NCBI GenBank assembly: GCA_018671515.1
Contig: JABHHN010000101.1
Span: 1 to 36,725 of the forward strand
Reading direction: 5' to 3'
DNA length: 36,725 nucleotides
DNA from: an archaeon
GTDB taxonomy: Archaea; Nanobdellota; Nanobdellia; Woesearchaeales; GW2011-AR15
The translations under genes were made by a program, and so were the position numbers. Shown piece after piece: positions 20,654-29,681 of the stretch (position 1 is the stretch's first letter; each line of letters starts with the position of its first letter). The notes beneath the pieces were generated by a model. That model searched no databases and was not told where the DNA came from. It saw nothing but the letters and a program-made list of their open reading frames with translations.

Positions 20654-21829
20654 ATGAATAAAAAAATTGGATTATTTTTAACACTTTTTGTAGTGTTAAG
20701 CATTAGTGTTTTTGCACAAGGACAAAAAAATGACATGATGAGAAATCAAGCTGATATTGATCATCAAATTGAAGGTGGAGAAATGGAAGATTTAACCACG
20801 GATGAAATTGATGGACTGCTTTTAATGAGAGAAGAAGAAAAATTAGCACATGATGTCTATACTACATTATATGATAAATGGTCAATGCAAATTTTTACAA
20901 ATATTGCAAGATCAGAGCAGACACACACTAACGCAGTAAAAGAATTACTAGATGCTTATAGTATAGATGATCCAGTCAGTACTGATGAAGTAGGTGTATT
21001 TAATAATGAAGAATTAGCACAGCTTTATGACACATTAGTTGAACAAGGCAGCCAAAGTTTATTAGATGCATTCATTGTAGGTGCAATAATAGAAGATTTA
21101 GATATCAAAGACTTAAATGAATTATTAGAATCTACAACAAATACTGATATTATTTTAGTATATGAAAACCTTAGAAAAGGCTCAAGAAACCATATGAGAT
21201 CATTTATTAAACAAATTGAAAGCCAAGATGGTGAATATACTGCACAATATATTTCTACTGAAGAATTAGAAGAAATAATTGGTGGTTCACAAGAAAGTGG
21301 TCCAATACTAACAGATGATAGTGATATTGATTTACCGGCATTAAGAAATAGAATGGGTAGACAAAATAATAAAGATACTGGCAAACAACAATTAGGAAAA
21401 ATGTCTGAATTTGGAAATAAATTCAAAGGACAAAATGGTGCTAAATTAGGTGCAAATGGAGTAATTAATAACCTAAAAAACATGAATGAATACACAGATA
21501 GTCCTTTAGGAAAAAAAGTTTCTGAATTTGCAAAAAACTATCAAAATTCATACAATAAAGCACTAGGATATGAAAAAGAAATTGAATCAAGAAATGGATT
21601 TTCAAGATTTCTTTTTGGTGGAAATAAAAAACTTGCTCAAAATCTAAACGAAGAAGTAAAACAAAATAAAGAACAAGTTCAATCATTATTATCAGATTTA
21701 GAAACTGCTGATGAAGAAGAAACAACTTTAATAAGAGAACAAATAAAAGAACTTCAAACCGAATCAAACAGAATGGAAGGAATTGCAAATCAAGAAGCAA
21801 AAAAGAAAGGCTTGTTTAGATGGTGGTAA
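20654..21829 (+). CDS. Secreted DUF2202 (ferritin-like) protein with C-terminal coiled-coil extension
   Basis: Signal peptide; LLLMREEEKLAHDVYTTLYDKWSMQIFTNIARSEQTHTNAVKELL, RKGSRNHMRSFIKQIE. Confidence 0.88.
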   Translation: MNKKIGLFLTLFVVLSISVFAQGQKNDMMRNQADIDHQIEGGEMEDLTTDEIDGLLLMREEEKLAHDVYTTLYDKWSMQIFTNIARSEQTHTNAVKELLDAYSIDDPVSTDEVGVFNNEELAQLYDTLVEQGSQSLLDAFIVGAIIEDLDIKDLNELLESTTNTDIILVYENLRKGSRNHMRSFIKQIESQDGEYTAQYISTEELEEIIGGSQESGPILTDDSDIDLPALRNRMGRQNNKDTGKQQLGKMSEFGNKFKGQNGAKLGANGVINNLKNMNEYTDSPLGKKVSEFAKNYQNSYNKALGYEKEIESRNGFSRFLFGGNKKLAQNLNEEVKQNKEQVQSLLSDLETADEEETTLIREQIKELQTESNRMEGIANQEAKKKGLFRWW

Positions 21830-21886
21830 ATTTTTTTTCTTTTTTTAATTTTTATTAAATCATTTTTATCTATAATAACGAATCTA

Positions 21887-21932
21887 TCCGTTCGGACCTA
21901 TCCCCACGTTAAAACGTGGAGTATTATGCTCC
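21887..21932. other. GC-rich hairpin cluster (candidate ncRNA or IS200/IS605-like end remnant)
   Basis: TCCG-TT-CGGA; CCACGTT-AA-AACGTGG; GGAG-tattatg-CTCC packed into 46 bp of an AT-rich intergenic region. Confidence 0.45.
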
Positions 21933-22046
21933 TCACATTTCGATAAATTTTACTTTGCATCCAATAACCAGAAGAAAAACATTTTCATCTACACCATTAT
22001 TATATAGCAATTAATATTTCTAATTTTATATTATATTAAATTTAAG

Positions 22047-23363
22047 ATGATATTTGACGAATTAGCAGAAAGAATAAAGTGGGCTTTAATTAAAGAAAAT
22101 TTCAGTGTTCCAACATCTATCCAAGAGAAAGCTATCCCTATTATTTTGAAAGGAAAGGATTTAATTGGCATTGCACAAACAGGCACTGGAAAAACTGCAT
22201 CTTTTGTATTACCAATTCTCCATTTACTTTCAATAAATATAAAATCAATTAAACCAAAGTCACCTTTAGTTTTAGTTTTATCTCCAACAAGAGAACTTGC
22301 TATGCAAATTGACAAAACTTTTGAGATGTTTGGTAAGCATTTAAAAATTAAACATACAGCAATATTTGGTGGAGTTAGTCAAGAACCTCAAATTAAAATT
22401 CTATCTAAAGGAATCCAAGTATTAACTGCAACACCTGGGCGACTTCTAGATCTTATTTCACATGATAAAGTTAATTTATCTTCTGTTGAATACATTGTTT
22501 TAGATGAAGCTCATATGATGCTTGATATGGGTTTTTTAACTACAGTAAAAGAAATATATAAACAAGTCTCAAAAAAAAAGCAATCATTATTTTTTTGTGC
22601 AACAATAACACCAGAAATTCTTAAATTGGCAAATGAATTATTAAATGATCCTAGTACTGTTAAAATTGAAGCACAAAAAGCATCTAATTTAATTTCTCAA
22701 AAAGTATGTTATTTATATATTGATAAAAAAAATGCATTATTATTAGAATTAATTAAAAAAACAGGTAAAACAATAGTTTTCTTGCGTACAAAATATAAAA
22801 CCGATGTTGTTGCAAAACTATTAATTAAAAATAATATTTCTGCTGCTTCAATTCATAGTGATAAAAATCAAGAAGAAAGAACAAAAGTTATTGAAAATTT
22901 TAAATCAGGCAAAACTAAAGTTTTAGTTGCAACTGATATTGCTGCTCGTGGTATTCATATTGATAATGTATCATGTGTAATAAATTATAACACACCAAAT
23001 TATCCTGATGTATATGTTAATAGAATTGGTAGAACTGCAAGAGCAGGTAAATTAGGTGTATCTTACACATTTTGTGGCTTAGAAGAAAGAGAATCAATAA
23101 AAAAAATTGAAGAATACACATCTCTTAAAATGGAAGTAGTTCATCACACTTATTATGCTTCAAAGGTTGAAAATGCAACACCTGATGATATTGTTGCTTC
23201 TGTTAAGAAGAAATGTACTCATAAATTTGTTGCTAAAAAATCTAAAAAAAAGAGTGAATTTTATGTTCCACCAATTAACCAAAAAAAATCTAAAAGACCA
23301 CGTGGAGTGCATGCAAGAAAAGGTACTAAAAAACTTAAAAAACATAATAAAAAAAGAAAATAA
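22047..23363 (+). CDS. DEAD-box RNA helicase
   Basis: AQTGTGKT, PTRELA, TPGRLLD, DEAH (VLDEAHMML), ATDIAARGIHID, NRIGRTARAG; basic C-terminal tail. Confidence 0.95.
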   Translation: MIFDELAERIKWALIKENFSVPTSIQEKAIPIILKGKDLIGIAQTGTGKTASFVLPILHLLSINIKSIKPKSPLVLVLSPTRELAMQIDKTFEMFGKHLKIKHTAIFGGVSQEPQIKILSKGIQVLTATPGRLLDLISHDKVNLSSVEYIVLDEAHMMLDMGFLTTVKEIYKQVSKKKQSLFFCATITPEILKLANELLNDPSTVKIEAQKASNLISQKVCYLYIDKKNALLLELIKKTGKTIVFLRTKYKTDVVAKLLIKNNISAASIHSDKNQEERTKVIENFKSGKTKVLVATDIAARGIHIDNVSCVINYNTPNYPDVYVNRIGRTARAGKLGVSYTFCGLEERESIKKIEEYTSLKMEVVHHTYYASKVENATPDDIVASVKKKCTHKFVAKKSKKKSEFYVPPINQKKSKRPRGVHARKGTKKLKKHNKKRK

Positions 23364-23469
23364 AAATCATTCTCTTTAATATATAAATTTTAAAAACTTT
23401 TAAACTAAAAGTTTAATTTTTTTAACTTGATATTTAGTTACTTATGTTTTAGTATATGAAATGAACTCA

Positions 23470-23591
23470 TTAAAATGGGGCTACGCGGATTCCCTAATGA
23501 ACGAAGTGAATGGGTTGAGGAACGTCAGTGACACAACGTTCGAATCAAGTAAAAACATTTTAAAGAATTTAAAATGGGGCTACGCGGATTC
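23470..23591 (+). repeat. 23-bp direct repeat, second copy covering the 3' end of tRNA-Pro
   Basis: ttaaaatggggctacgcggattc at 23470-23492 and 23569-23591, period 99 bp. Confidence 0.9.
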
Positions 23592-23648
23592 GAACCGCGG
23601 TTGAGTGGCCCCAAACCACTAGTGATAGCCAAGCTACACCATAGCCCC
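23575..23648 (-). tRNA. tRNA-Pro(UGG)
   Basis: Minus strand GGGGCTATGGTGTAGCTTGGCTATCACTAGTGGTTTGGGGCCACTCAACCGCGGTTCGAATCCGCGTAGCCCCA; acceptor, anticodon (AGTGG TTTGGGG CCACT) and T arms fold; intronless, CCA not encoded. Confidence 0.97.
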
Positions 23649-23685
23649 AAATAATGACTCTGAAAATTTATGATACTTTTAAAAC

Positions 23686-24798
23686 TTACCTTTTGTAATA
23701 TAAAACTATAGGATATGATAAGAAAATTACACCAATAAGTCTTAATGCAAATTCTAAATTATGTATCCCAAAAATTGAAATTGTAAATATTGTAATTAAA
23801 GTCCCCGTAATTCTTCCTAATGATATAAAAAATCTCCTAATTACTATCATATTAGGTATTTCTCTAGTTCTTTTTTTAATTAGAGTATCTGTAAATCTTT
23901 CACTCATCTTCCAAGTAAGTACTATTATCCCTGTCAATGCAATCCATGATTTATATCCAGTTGCAAGACTTGCAAAAACTGTAACTAAACCCAATGATAA
24001 AGTCAAAGGATATAAATAATATTTTTTATCTTTATTATCTATTCTTTTTGTAATATGATATGCCAAGACTGAAACTGTTGAAACAAATGAAAAATAAAGT
24101 CCAAAATAAATTATCTGCTTATCATCTGGCAAATACAATTGAACATATCTCAATGTAATTAAGGGAATTATAATAAAAGGTATTGATTGCCATAAACCTT
24201 CCAAAAATAGCATTGTTTTTACTTTTTTAGCCAATTTTAATGCTTTCATGACATTCCATTTTATATTTCCTTCTCCCAAAGATGAAGACCCTTCAATATT
24301 TAATAAAAATAAGAATATACATATTAAAAATAATGGGAAAAAACCCATTTTTGCTGCAATTAATCCTCCTAAAAATGGAACTATTGCCTTAATAAAAGAC
24401 CCTAATCTTATTACATTTCTAATTTTCTTTTTTCTTTCTTTATTAGATTCATATTGCTTTGCTTTCGTTAAATAAGGAATCCAGAATAATTCAATAGCCA
24501 AAGCTGTTATAATCGCTACGATATATATTTGTGATTTAAATAAAAACTCCATTACTAAGAAAAATGATGCTACTCTAAGTATTTGAGAATAATTTATACT
24601 TTTTTTTATGTTTAAATTTTGAGGAAATATCAAAAATATAAATGATGTAAGACTAAGTACTAAAAAATAAGAAGAAATTTCTATATAATTATAACCCATT
24701 CTTGAAAAATAAAGAATTATTATATTCCATCCCAAAAATACGCCAATGATGTATAATACATAAACTAAATTTAATCTAATAAATTCTTTTATTTCCAT
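23686..24798 (-). CDS. MFS-type multi-pass transporter
   Basis: About 370 aa with about 10-12 hydrophobic helices. Confidence 0.75.
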   Translation of the reverse strand: MEIKEFIRLNLVYVLYIIGVFLGWNIIILYFSRMGYNYIEISSYFLVLSLTSFIFLIFPQNLNIKKSINYSQILRVASFFLVMEFLFKSQIYIVAIITALAIELFWIPYLTKAKQYESNKERKKKIRNVIRLGSFIKAIVPFLGGLIAAKMGFFPLFLICIFLFLLNIEGSSSLGEGNIKWNVMKALKLAKKVKTMLFLEGLWQSIPFIIIPLITLRYVQLYLPDDKQIIYFGLYFSFVSTVSVLAYHITKRIDNKDKKYYLYPLTLSLGLVTVFASLATGYKSWIALTGIIVLTWKMSERFTDTLIKKRTREIPNMIVIRRFFISLGRITGTLITIFTISIFGIHNLEFALRLIGVIFLSYPIVLYYKR

Positions 24799-24885
24799 TA
24801 TTTTTTTGGGTATATATACCAATTATTAAATTTTAAGGTTTTCATTCAAAATTGCTTTATAAATAAGTAATATTTCCACATAAAT

Positions 24886-25617
24886 ATGTTCAGTGTAATA
24901 TTAATTCAATCTGAAAATAGCGGAAATATTGGTGCAATAGCAAGAACTATGGGTAATTTTGATTTTAAAGAATTAACATTGATTGATTCAAAAGTTGAAC
25001 ATTTAAATGATGAAGCTCTGCATAGATCAAAACATGCTAAATCTATTTTAAAAAATGCAAAAATAAAACCTATTTCATATTTTCAAAAAAAATCAAAAGA
25101 TAATGTATTCAAAGATTTTGATTATGTTATTGCATTTACATCTGTATTAGGAACTGATTATAATCTTATAAGAACACCAATCTCCCCTATAAAATTTATA
25201 GATACAATTGATTCAAAAAAAAAATATGCACTTATCTTTGGTCGTGATGGATCTGGACTTACAAATAAAGAAATAAAAGAATGTGATTTTCCAGTAACAA
25301 TTGGAACCTCAAAAAATTATCCAGCACTAAATTTAAGTCATGCAGTTTCTATCATATTATATGAAATATATAAGAAATTTGGAAAAAATGATATTATTAA
25401 TCATATAAAAGATTGTGATGAATTAACAAAAGATGTTATCATTGACAAAATAAATAATATAATTGACACTATGGATTTTTCTACAAATGAGAAAAAAGAA
25501 ACTCAACATATAGTCTGGAAGAGAACTCTTGCTAAAGCACATTTAACCAAAAGAGAAGCTTATGCAATAATGGGTTTTTTAAATAAACTTAAAAAAAAAC
25601 AAATAAATCATGACTGA
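24886..25617 (+). CDS. trmJ: tRNA (cytidine/uridine-2'-O-)-methyltransferase TrmJ (SPOUT)
   Basis: ILIQSENSGNIGAIARTMGNF, ALIFGRDGSGLTNKEI, PALNLSHAVSIILYE. Confidence 0.92.
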   Translation: MFSVILIQSENSGNIGAIARTMGNFDFKELTLIDSKVEHLNDEALHRSKHAKSILKNAKIKPISYFQKKSKDNVFKDFDYVIAFTSVLGTDYNLIRTPISPIKFIDTIDSKKKYALIFGRDGSGLTNKEIKECDFPVTIGTSKNYPALNLSHAVSIILYEIYKKFGKNDIINHIKDCDELTKDVIIDKINNIIDTMDFSTNEKKETQHIVWKRTLAKAHLTKREAYAIMGFLNKLKKKQINHD

Positions 25618-26210
25618 CAAGAATTAAAATCAGTAATTTCTATCATTTGATTTTTACAATATCTATCTCTTTTGTTTTTAATAACTGGAGTCAATTGAAT
25701 ATTTTCAATATTACCACCTTTAGAAATATCATATTCATATGATTTTACATATCCTGTATCAGAAAATAATTCTGGTGTATCGTCTACAAATTTGAATTTT
25801 TTCTTCTCACCAATTACATTAAATGAAATTTTATTTATCTCATCTGTTCCATTATTAAAAACTAAAAAATCAATCTTATATTTTTCATCAAATGAATTAC
25901 ATATTATTTCCTGATCATTATATTTTCTGATAAATATCGAAGTATTTTCACAATAATCTACTGAAGATTGAGATGATGTGAATTTTAAAATAGTAGAAAT
26001 TCCAAGATAAGCAATTATAATAACAAAGACTGATATGAAAAAAATCATGATGTAAAGTGCAAAATCATATTTTTTCTCTAATTCCTTAAATGCATTCTCA
26101 ATTAGATGTTCAGGATAACCATGTGTTTTTAGATGATGCCTAATGTGATGATCTTGATGTCCTTTTTTTTTTACATCATTGATATATTTAGCAAGTTCAC
26201 TTTTTGGCAT
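25608..26210 (-). CDS. Single-pass membrane protein with N-terminal small helical domain
   Basis: MPKSELAKYINDVKKKGHQDHHIRHHLKTHGYPEHLIENAFKEL followed by one TM and an external domain; start overlaps the upstream wHTH gene by 14 nt. Confidence 0.7.
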   Translation of the reverse strand: MPKSELAKYINDVKKKGHQDHHIRHHLKTHGYPEHLIENAFKELEKKYDFALYIMIFFISVFVIIIAYLGISTILKFTSSQSSVDYCENTSIFIRKYNDQEIICNSFDEKYKIDFLVFNNGTDEINKISFNVIGEKKKFKFVDDTPELFSDTGYVKSYEYDISKGGNIENIQLTPVIKNKRDRYCKNQMIEITDFNSCQS

Positions 26211-26517
26211 TTTTTTGCAGGTATTTTTTTACTCGTTCATTCATCGTGGGTCTTGCTTTTTCACCTAAAGAATAATATATCTTTTCAGCTTCATCACCCC
26301 ACGAATAGTCGCCTTTTTGTCTTTCGATTTTATTGACGACGAACTCACCTGTCTCCACCCCTTTTTTTAAATGATAATAAATAGAACGCATGGTCACTTT
26401 TGGGAAAATATCTCTATAGATTGTATATATTTGATATCCATAAGCCTTGTCTTTAAAATAGAGAATCTCAACAATGCTTTGTCTAATATTTGAAAATACT
26501 GGTCTCCCCCTTGCCAT
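26197..26517 (-). CDS. Winged-helix (PadR-like) transcriptional regulator
   Basis: MARGRPVFSNIRQSIVEILYFKDKAYGYQIYTIYRDIFPKVTMRSIYYHLKKGVETGEF; ATG 26517 preferred over TTG 26556; TATA-like aaatatataa (minus) at 26541-26550. Confidence 0.75.
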   Translation of the reverse strand: MARGRPVFSNIRQSIVEILYFKDKAYGYQIYTIYRDIFPKVTMRSIYYHLKKGVETGEFVVNKIERQKGDYSWGDEAEKIYYSLGEKARPTMNERVKKYLQKNAKK

Positions 26518-26549
26518 ATGATTTGCTAAGACCAATATGTTTATATATT

Positions 26550-26618
26550 TTTTCAATAGTGAAAATAATTAAAATAAATATTTTCAACTCAAAAAACTTT
26601 GTTTTTCAATAATGAAAA
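26550..26618. promoter_or_regulatory. Twin 16-bp palindromic operator candidates
   Basis: TTTTCAATAGTGAAAA 26550-26565 and TTTTCAATAATGAAAA 26603-26618, 53 bp centre to centre, between divergent genes. Confidence 0.75.
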
Positions 26619-26675
26619 GAATTCAAATTATTTTTAAAAAACATTTATAATAATCCTATTATTACCATCACATCT

Positions 26676-27689
26676 ATGCTAAAGGAAATAAAAAGCACAA
26701 TACCAGACACATGTCCTATTCCTGAAAAAAAGATAAGAGAACTTGAAAATCAAGGATATAGAATTGTAGGTAATCATAGTGCTATCAAAATTTGTGGATG
26801 GACTAAAAATTCACTTAAAGATGAAGGTACATGCTACAAGCATAAATTCTATGGTATAAATTCTCATAGATGTGTTCAGATGACTCCTGCACTTCAGCAC
26901 TGTAATTTTAGATGTTGGCATTGCTGGAGAGATATTTCTACTGCTTCAATAAAATGGGATGGACCAATTGATGACCCAAAAGATATCATTGATGGATGTA
27001 TAAAAGAACATGTAAAAATATTACAAGGTTTCAAAGGAAATAAAGATATTAATAAAATAAAATTAGATGAAATGACAAGACCTATGCATTTTGCAGTTTC
27101 TCTAACTGGAGAACCTACTATGTACCCTAGAATTGGTGAGCTAATAGATGAAATAAAAAGTAGAGGCTCTTCTGCATATATTGTCACAAATGGATCATTT
27201 CCTGAACAAATAAAAAAATTAATAGGACATGAACCTACTCAATTTTACATAACTCTTGCAGCGCCAAATAAAAAGATGTTTATAAAAGATACAAACCCAC
27301 TTACAAATGATGCATGGGAAAAATTCAATGAAACTCTGCAGATAATGAAAGACCTAAATTGCAGAAGAACATTAAGATTAACTCTAACAAAAGGAATTAA
27401 CATGGAAAATCCAAAAGAATATGGTGATTTCATTAAAAAACTACATTTTGACTTCATTGAAGTTAAAGGATACATGTGGGTTGGTTATTCAAGGCAAAGA
27501 TTAAAAAAAGAAAATATGCCTAGTAACGACGAAATCAAAGAATTTTCTAAAAAACTATGTGAATATGGAAACCTTAAATTCATTGATGAACAAGTCAGAA
27601 GTAATGTTGTTTTACTGATGAGAGAAGATTTCGAGGGAAGAGTCATGTTATTTGATGAACCAAAAGAAAATTTAATACAATTAAGTTAA
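26676..27689 (+). CDS. taw1: tRNA-4-demethylwyosine synthase (radical SAM)
   Basis: CYKHKFYGINSHRCVQMTPALQHCNFRCWHCWRD (CxxxCxxC), SLTGEPTMYP, FIEVKGYMWVGYSRQRL. Confidence 0.92.
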   Translation: MLKEIKSTIPDTCPIPEKKIRELENQGYRIVGNHSAIKICGWTKNSLKDEGTCYKHKFYGINSHRCVQMTPALQHCNFRCWHCWRDISTASIKWDGPIDDPKDIIDGCIKEHVKILQGFKGNKDINKIKLDEMTRPMHFAVSLTGEPTMYPRIGELIDEIKSRGSSAYIVTNGSFPEQIKKLIGHEPTQFYITLAAPNKKMFIKDTNPLTNDAWEKFNETLQIMKDLNCRRTLRLTLTKGINMENPKEYGDFIKKLHFDFIEVKGYMWVGYSRQRLKKENMPSNDEIKEFSKKLCEYGNLKFIDEQVRSNVVLLMREDFEGRVMLFDEPKENLIQLS

Positions 27690-27783
27690 AATTGATAGAA
27701 TTTTTCTAAGTTAAATAATATATAATTTTTATTTCACATTTTATCCATAAAACTTTTTAAAAATATTTATCATGAATCCTATA

Positions 27784-27829
27784 CTCCTTCTCCGAAGGAG
27801 AAATTCCTTGCAGAGAGCGAAGCTCTTTG
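27784..27829. repeat. Two adjacent GAA-triloop hairpins
   Basis: TTCTCC-GAA-GGAGAA 27788-27802 (alternative CTCCTTC-TCC-GAAGGAG 27784-27800) and CAGAGAGC-GAA-GCTCTTTG 27811-27829. Confidence 0.7.
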
Positions 27830-27905
27830 CTGTGTTCTTAACATGCTCATAAAAAAACAAAAAGAAATTTAAAAACAAAACAAATAAATCAATTCTAAAA
27901 AAACT

Positions 27906-28499
27906 CTAAATCTCAACAATTACTCCTTTTGGTCCTGGATTGATTATTAGAGTTCTTCCAATTTTATCTTTTTTTCCTACATTTTCATGAAGATGTCCAC
28001 ATACAACAAGATGTGGTTGAGATTCATCAATGAATTTTCTGAAATTTTTATCTCCTGCATAACCATTATTTATCATATCAACTTTTGTTCCATGTGGTGG
28101 ACCATGTAAAACCAAAATTGATCTTTTTTTTCCTTTAATTTCATTTTTAAAAAAATTTTCAGAGATTCTCTTAAAATCTGGGTCAGCTTCTGAAAATCCT
28201 CCGCCTCCATATCCTAAAAACACATAATCTTCAAAATGATGTGCCCCTTTATGTATATAAATTATATTTTCAAATTTTTCACATAATTTTCCTAATTCAA
28301 TTTCATCTTCATGATTTCCTGGAACCATTAATACAGGTGAATAAAATTCATTTAAATCTTTCAATATTTTGTTCATATTTTTTTCCATTACAGTAAAATC
28401 TCCAGCACAAATTACCAAATCAACTTTTTTAGATAAAGATTTTAGTCTTCTCATTATTTTTTTGTTTCCATGACTATCAACAAATATCAATAATTTCAT
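27906..28499 (-). CDS. Metallophosphoesterase (YfcE-like)
   Basis: FVDSHGN, CAGDFT, VPGNHED, LHGPPHGT, CGHLHENVG; internal start at 28499 preferred. Confidence 0.88.
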   Translation of the reverse strand: MKLLIFVDSHGNKKIMRRLKSLSKKVDLVICAGDFTVMEKNMNKILKDLNEFYSPVLMVPGNHEDEIELGKLCEKFENIIYIHKGAHHFEDYVFLGYGGGGFSEADPDFKRISENFFKNEIKGKKRSILVLHGPPHGTKVDMINNGYAGDKNFRKFIDESQPHLVVCGHLHENVGKKDKIGRTLIINPGPKGVIVEI

Positions 28500-28622
28500 C
28501 ATTTCAATCCCAATTTTTTTGTGTAAAATTTGCATATACCATCGAGTTTTAAAAAATACTCATTTTTATAACCTTTTTGCTTAATTTATATAGTATTTCA
28601 ATCGTTAAGTTTAAAAATAAAC

Positions 28623-28865
28623 ATGATTTCCGAAGAGGATAATCTACAAAAAATGGTAAAAAAAGAAGCAAGCTCAACAAAAAGATTCGGATCAAGATAT
28701 GGTAGAACAACTAAGCTAAGATTTGGTCTTATAGAAAAAGAACAAAGAAAGCTACACATGTGTCCATACTGTAAAAAAGTTAAAGTTAAAAGACTTTCAG
28801 CAGGTATATGGCAATGTAGAGGTTGTGATGCTAAATTCACAGGTAAAGCTTATACTTTAAAATAA
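28623..28865 (+). CDS. rpl37ae: Ribosomal protein eL43 (L37Ae)
   Basis: STKRFGSRYGRTTKLR, CPYCKK...WQCRGCDAKFTGKAYT. Confidence 0.95.
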   Translation: MISEEDNLQKMVKKEASSTKRFGSRYGRTTKLRFGLIEKEQRKLHMCPYCKKVKVKRLSAGIWQCRGCDAKFTGKAYTLK

Positions 28866-28866
28866 A

Positions 28867-29007
28867 ATGACAATATATAAATGCTTTAATTGCAACAAAG
28901 ACATTGAAAGGACAACTCTGAGAAAAAGAGTCAGATGTCCATATTGTGGTTATAAAATCTTATTTAAACCTAGACTTGTTCCAAGTACTAAAGTAATAGC
29001 AAGATAA
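28867..29007 (+). CDS. rpoP: DNA-directed RNA polymerase subunit P
   Basis: 46 aa, absent from the ORF track: MTIYKCFNCNKDIERTTLRKRVRCPYCGYKILFKPRLVPSTKVIAR. Confidence 0.92.
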   Translation: MTIYKCFNCNKDIERTTLRKRVRCPYCGYKILFKPRLVPSTKVIAR

Positions 29008-29078
29008 TTCATTCAATTATTATATAGTAGTTGTATAATCAGGGAATAAATATTTAAATTTTCCACTAATGCAATTCT

Positions 29079-29447
29079 ATGTCCTATAAAAAATACAATA
29101 TAAAATCAAAAATGGACGTTAAAAAAGATACTAAGGAAAAGATTAGTCAACTTCAACTTCTTGAACAAAAAATTAGCACTTTAGTAGCTCAGAAACAACA
29201 ATTTCAACAGCAATTGATGGAAGTTGAATCTGCACTTGCTGAATCAAAATCTTCTGAAAAAACGTATAAAATCATAGGAAACATAATGGTTCTTTCAGAC
29301 AAAGAGAAAATACAAAAAGATTTAGAATCAAAAAAAGAAATTTTAGAATTAAGACTAACATCTCTTGATAAACAAGAAGATAAAAATAGAATAAAAGCTA
29401 AAGAAATTCAAACTGAAGTTTTAAAAGAGATGAAAAATGATAAATGA
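29079..29447 (+). CDS. pfdB: Prefoldin beta subunit
   Basis: Coiled-coil LQLLEQKISTLVAQKQQFQQQLMEVESALAE...TYKIIGNIMV; precedes UPF0147. Confidence 0.9.
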   Translation: MSYKKYNIKSKMDVKKDTKEKISQLQLLEQKISTLVAQKQQFQQQLMEVESALAESKSSEKTYKIIGNIMVLSDKEKIQKDLESKKEILELRLTSLDKQEDKNRIKAKEIQTEVLKEMKNDK

Positions 29448-29676
29448 TCAATTAATAGAATCTTTAGAGATGCTAAAAGAAGATCATGGTATCCCTAGAA
29501 ATATAAAAACAAAAATTGGTGAAATTTCTCAAATTTTAAAAAGTAATGAAGATAATAATTTAAAGATTAACAAAGCATTAAATATTCTTGATGAAATATC
29601 AAATGACGATAATCTTCAATCATTTACTAGAACACAAATCTGGAATCTTGTATCAATGCTTGAAGCAGAAGAATAA
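29437..29676 (+). CDS. UPF0147 family protein
   Basis: EMLKEDHGIPRNIKTKIGEISQIL...KALNILDEISNDDNLQSFTRTQIWNLVSMLE; overlaps pfdB. Confidence 0.88.
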   Translation: MINDQLIESLEMLKEDHGIPRNIKTKIGEISQILKSNEDNNLKINKALNILDEISNDDNLQSFTRTQIWNLVSMLEAEE

Positions 29677-29681
29677 ATTTC

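Noticed and set aside
21025-21800. Minus-strand ORFs of 156 and 111 aa
   Set aside because: Antisense to the DUF2202 gene; composition typical of shadow frames.
23155-23379. Plus-strand 74-aa ORF
   Set aside because: Out-of-frame overlap with the basic tail of the DEAD-box helicase.
26133-26336. Plus-strand 67-aa ORF
   Set aside because: Antisense to the overlapping wHTH and membrane-protein genes.
28598-28840. Minus-strand 80-aa ORF
   Set aside because: Antisense to ribosomal protein eL43.
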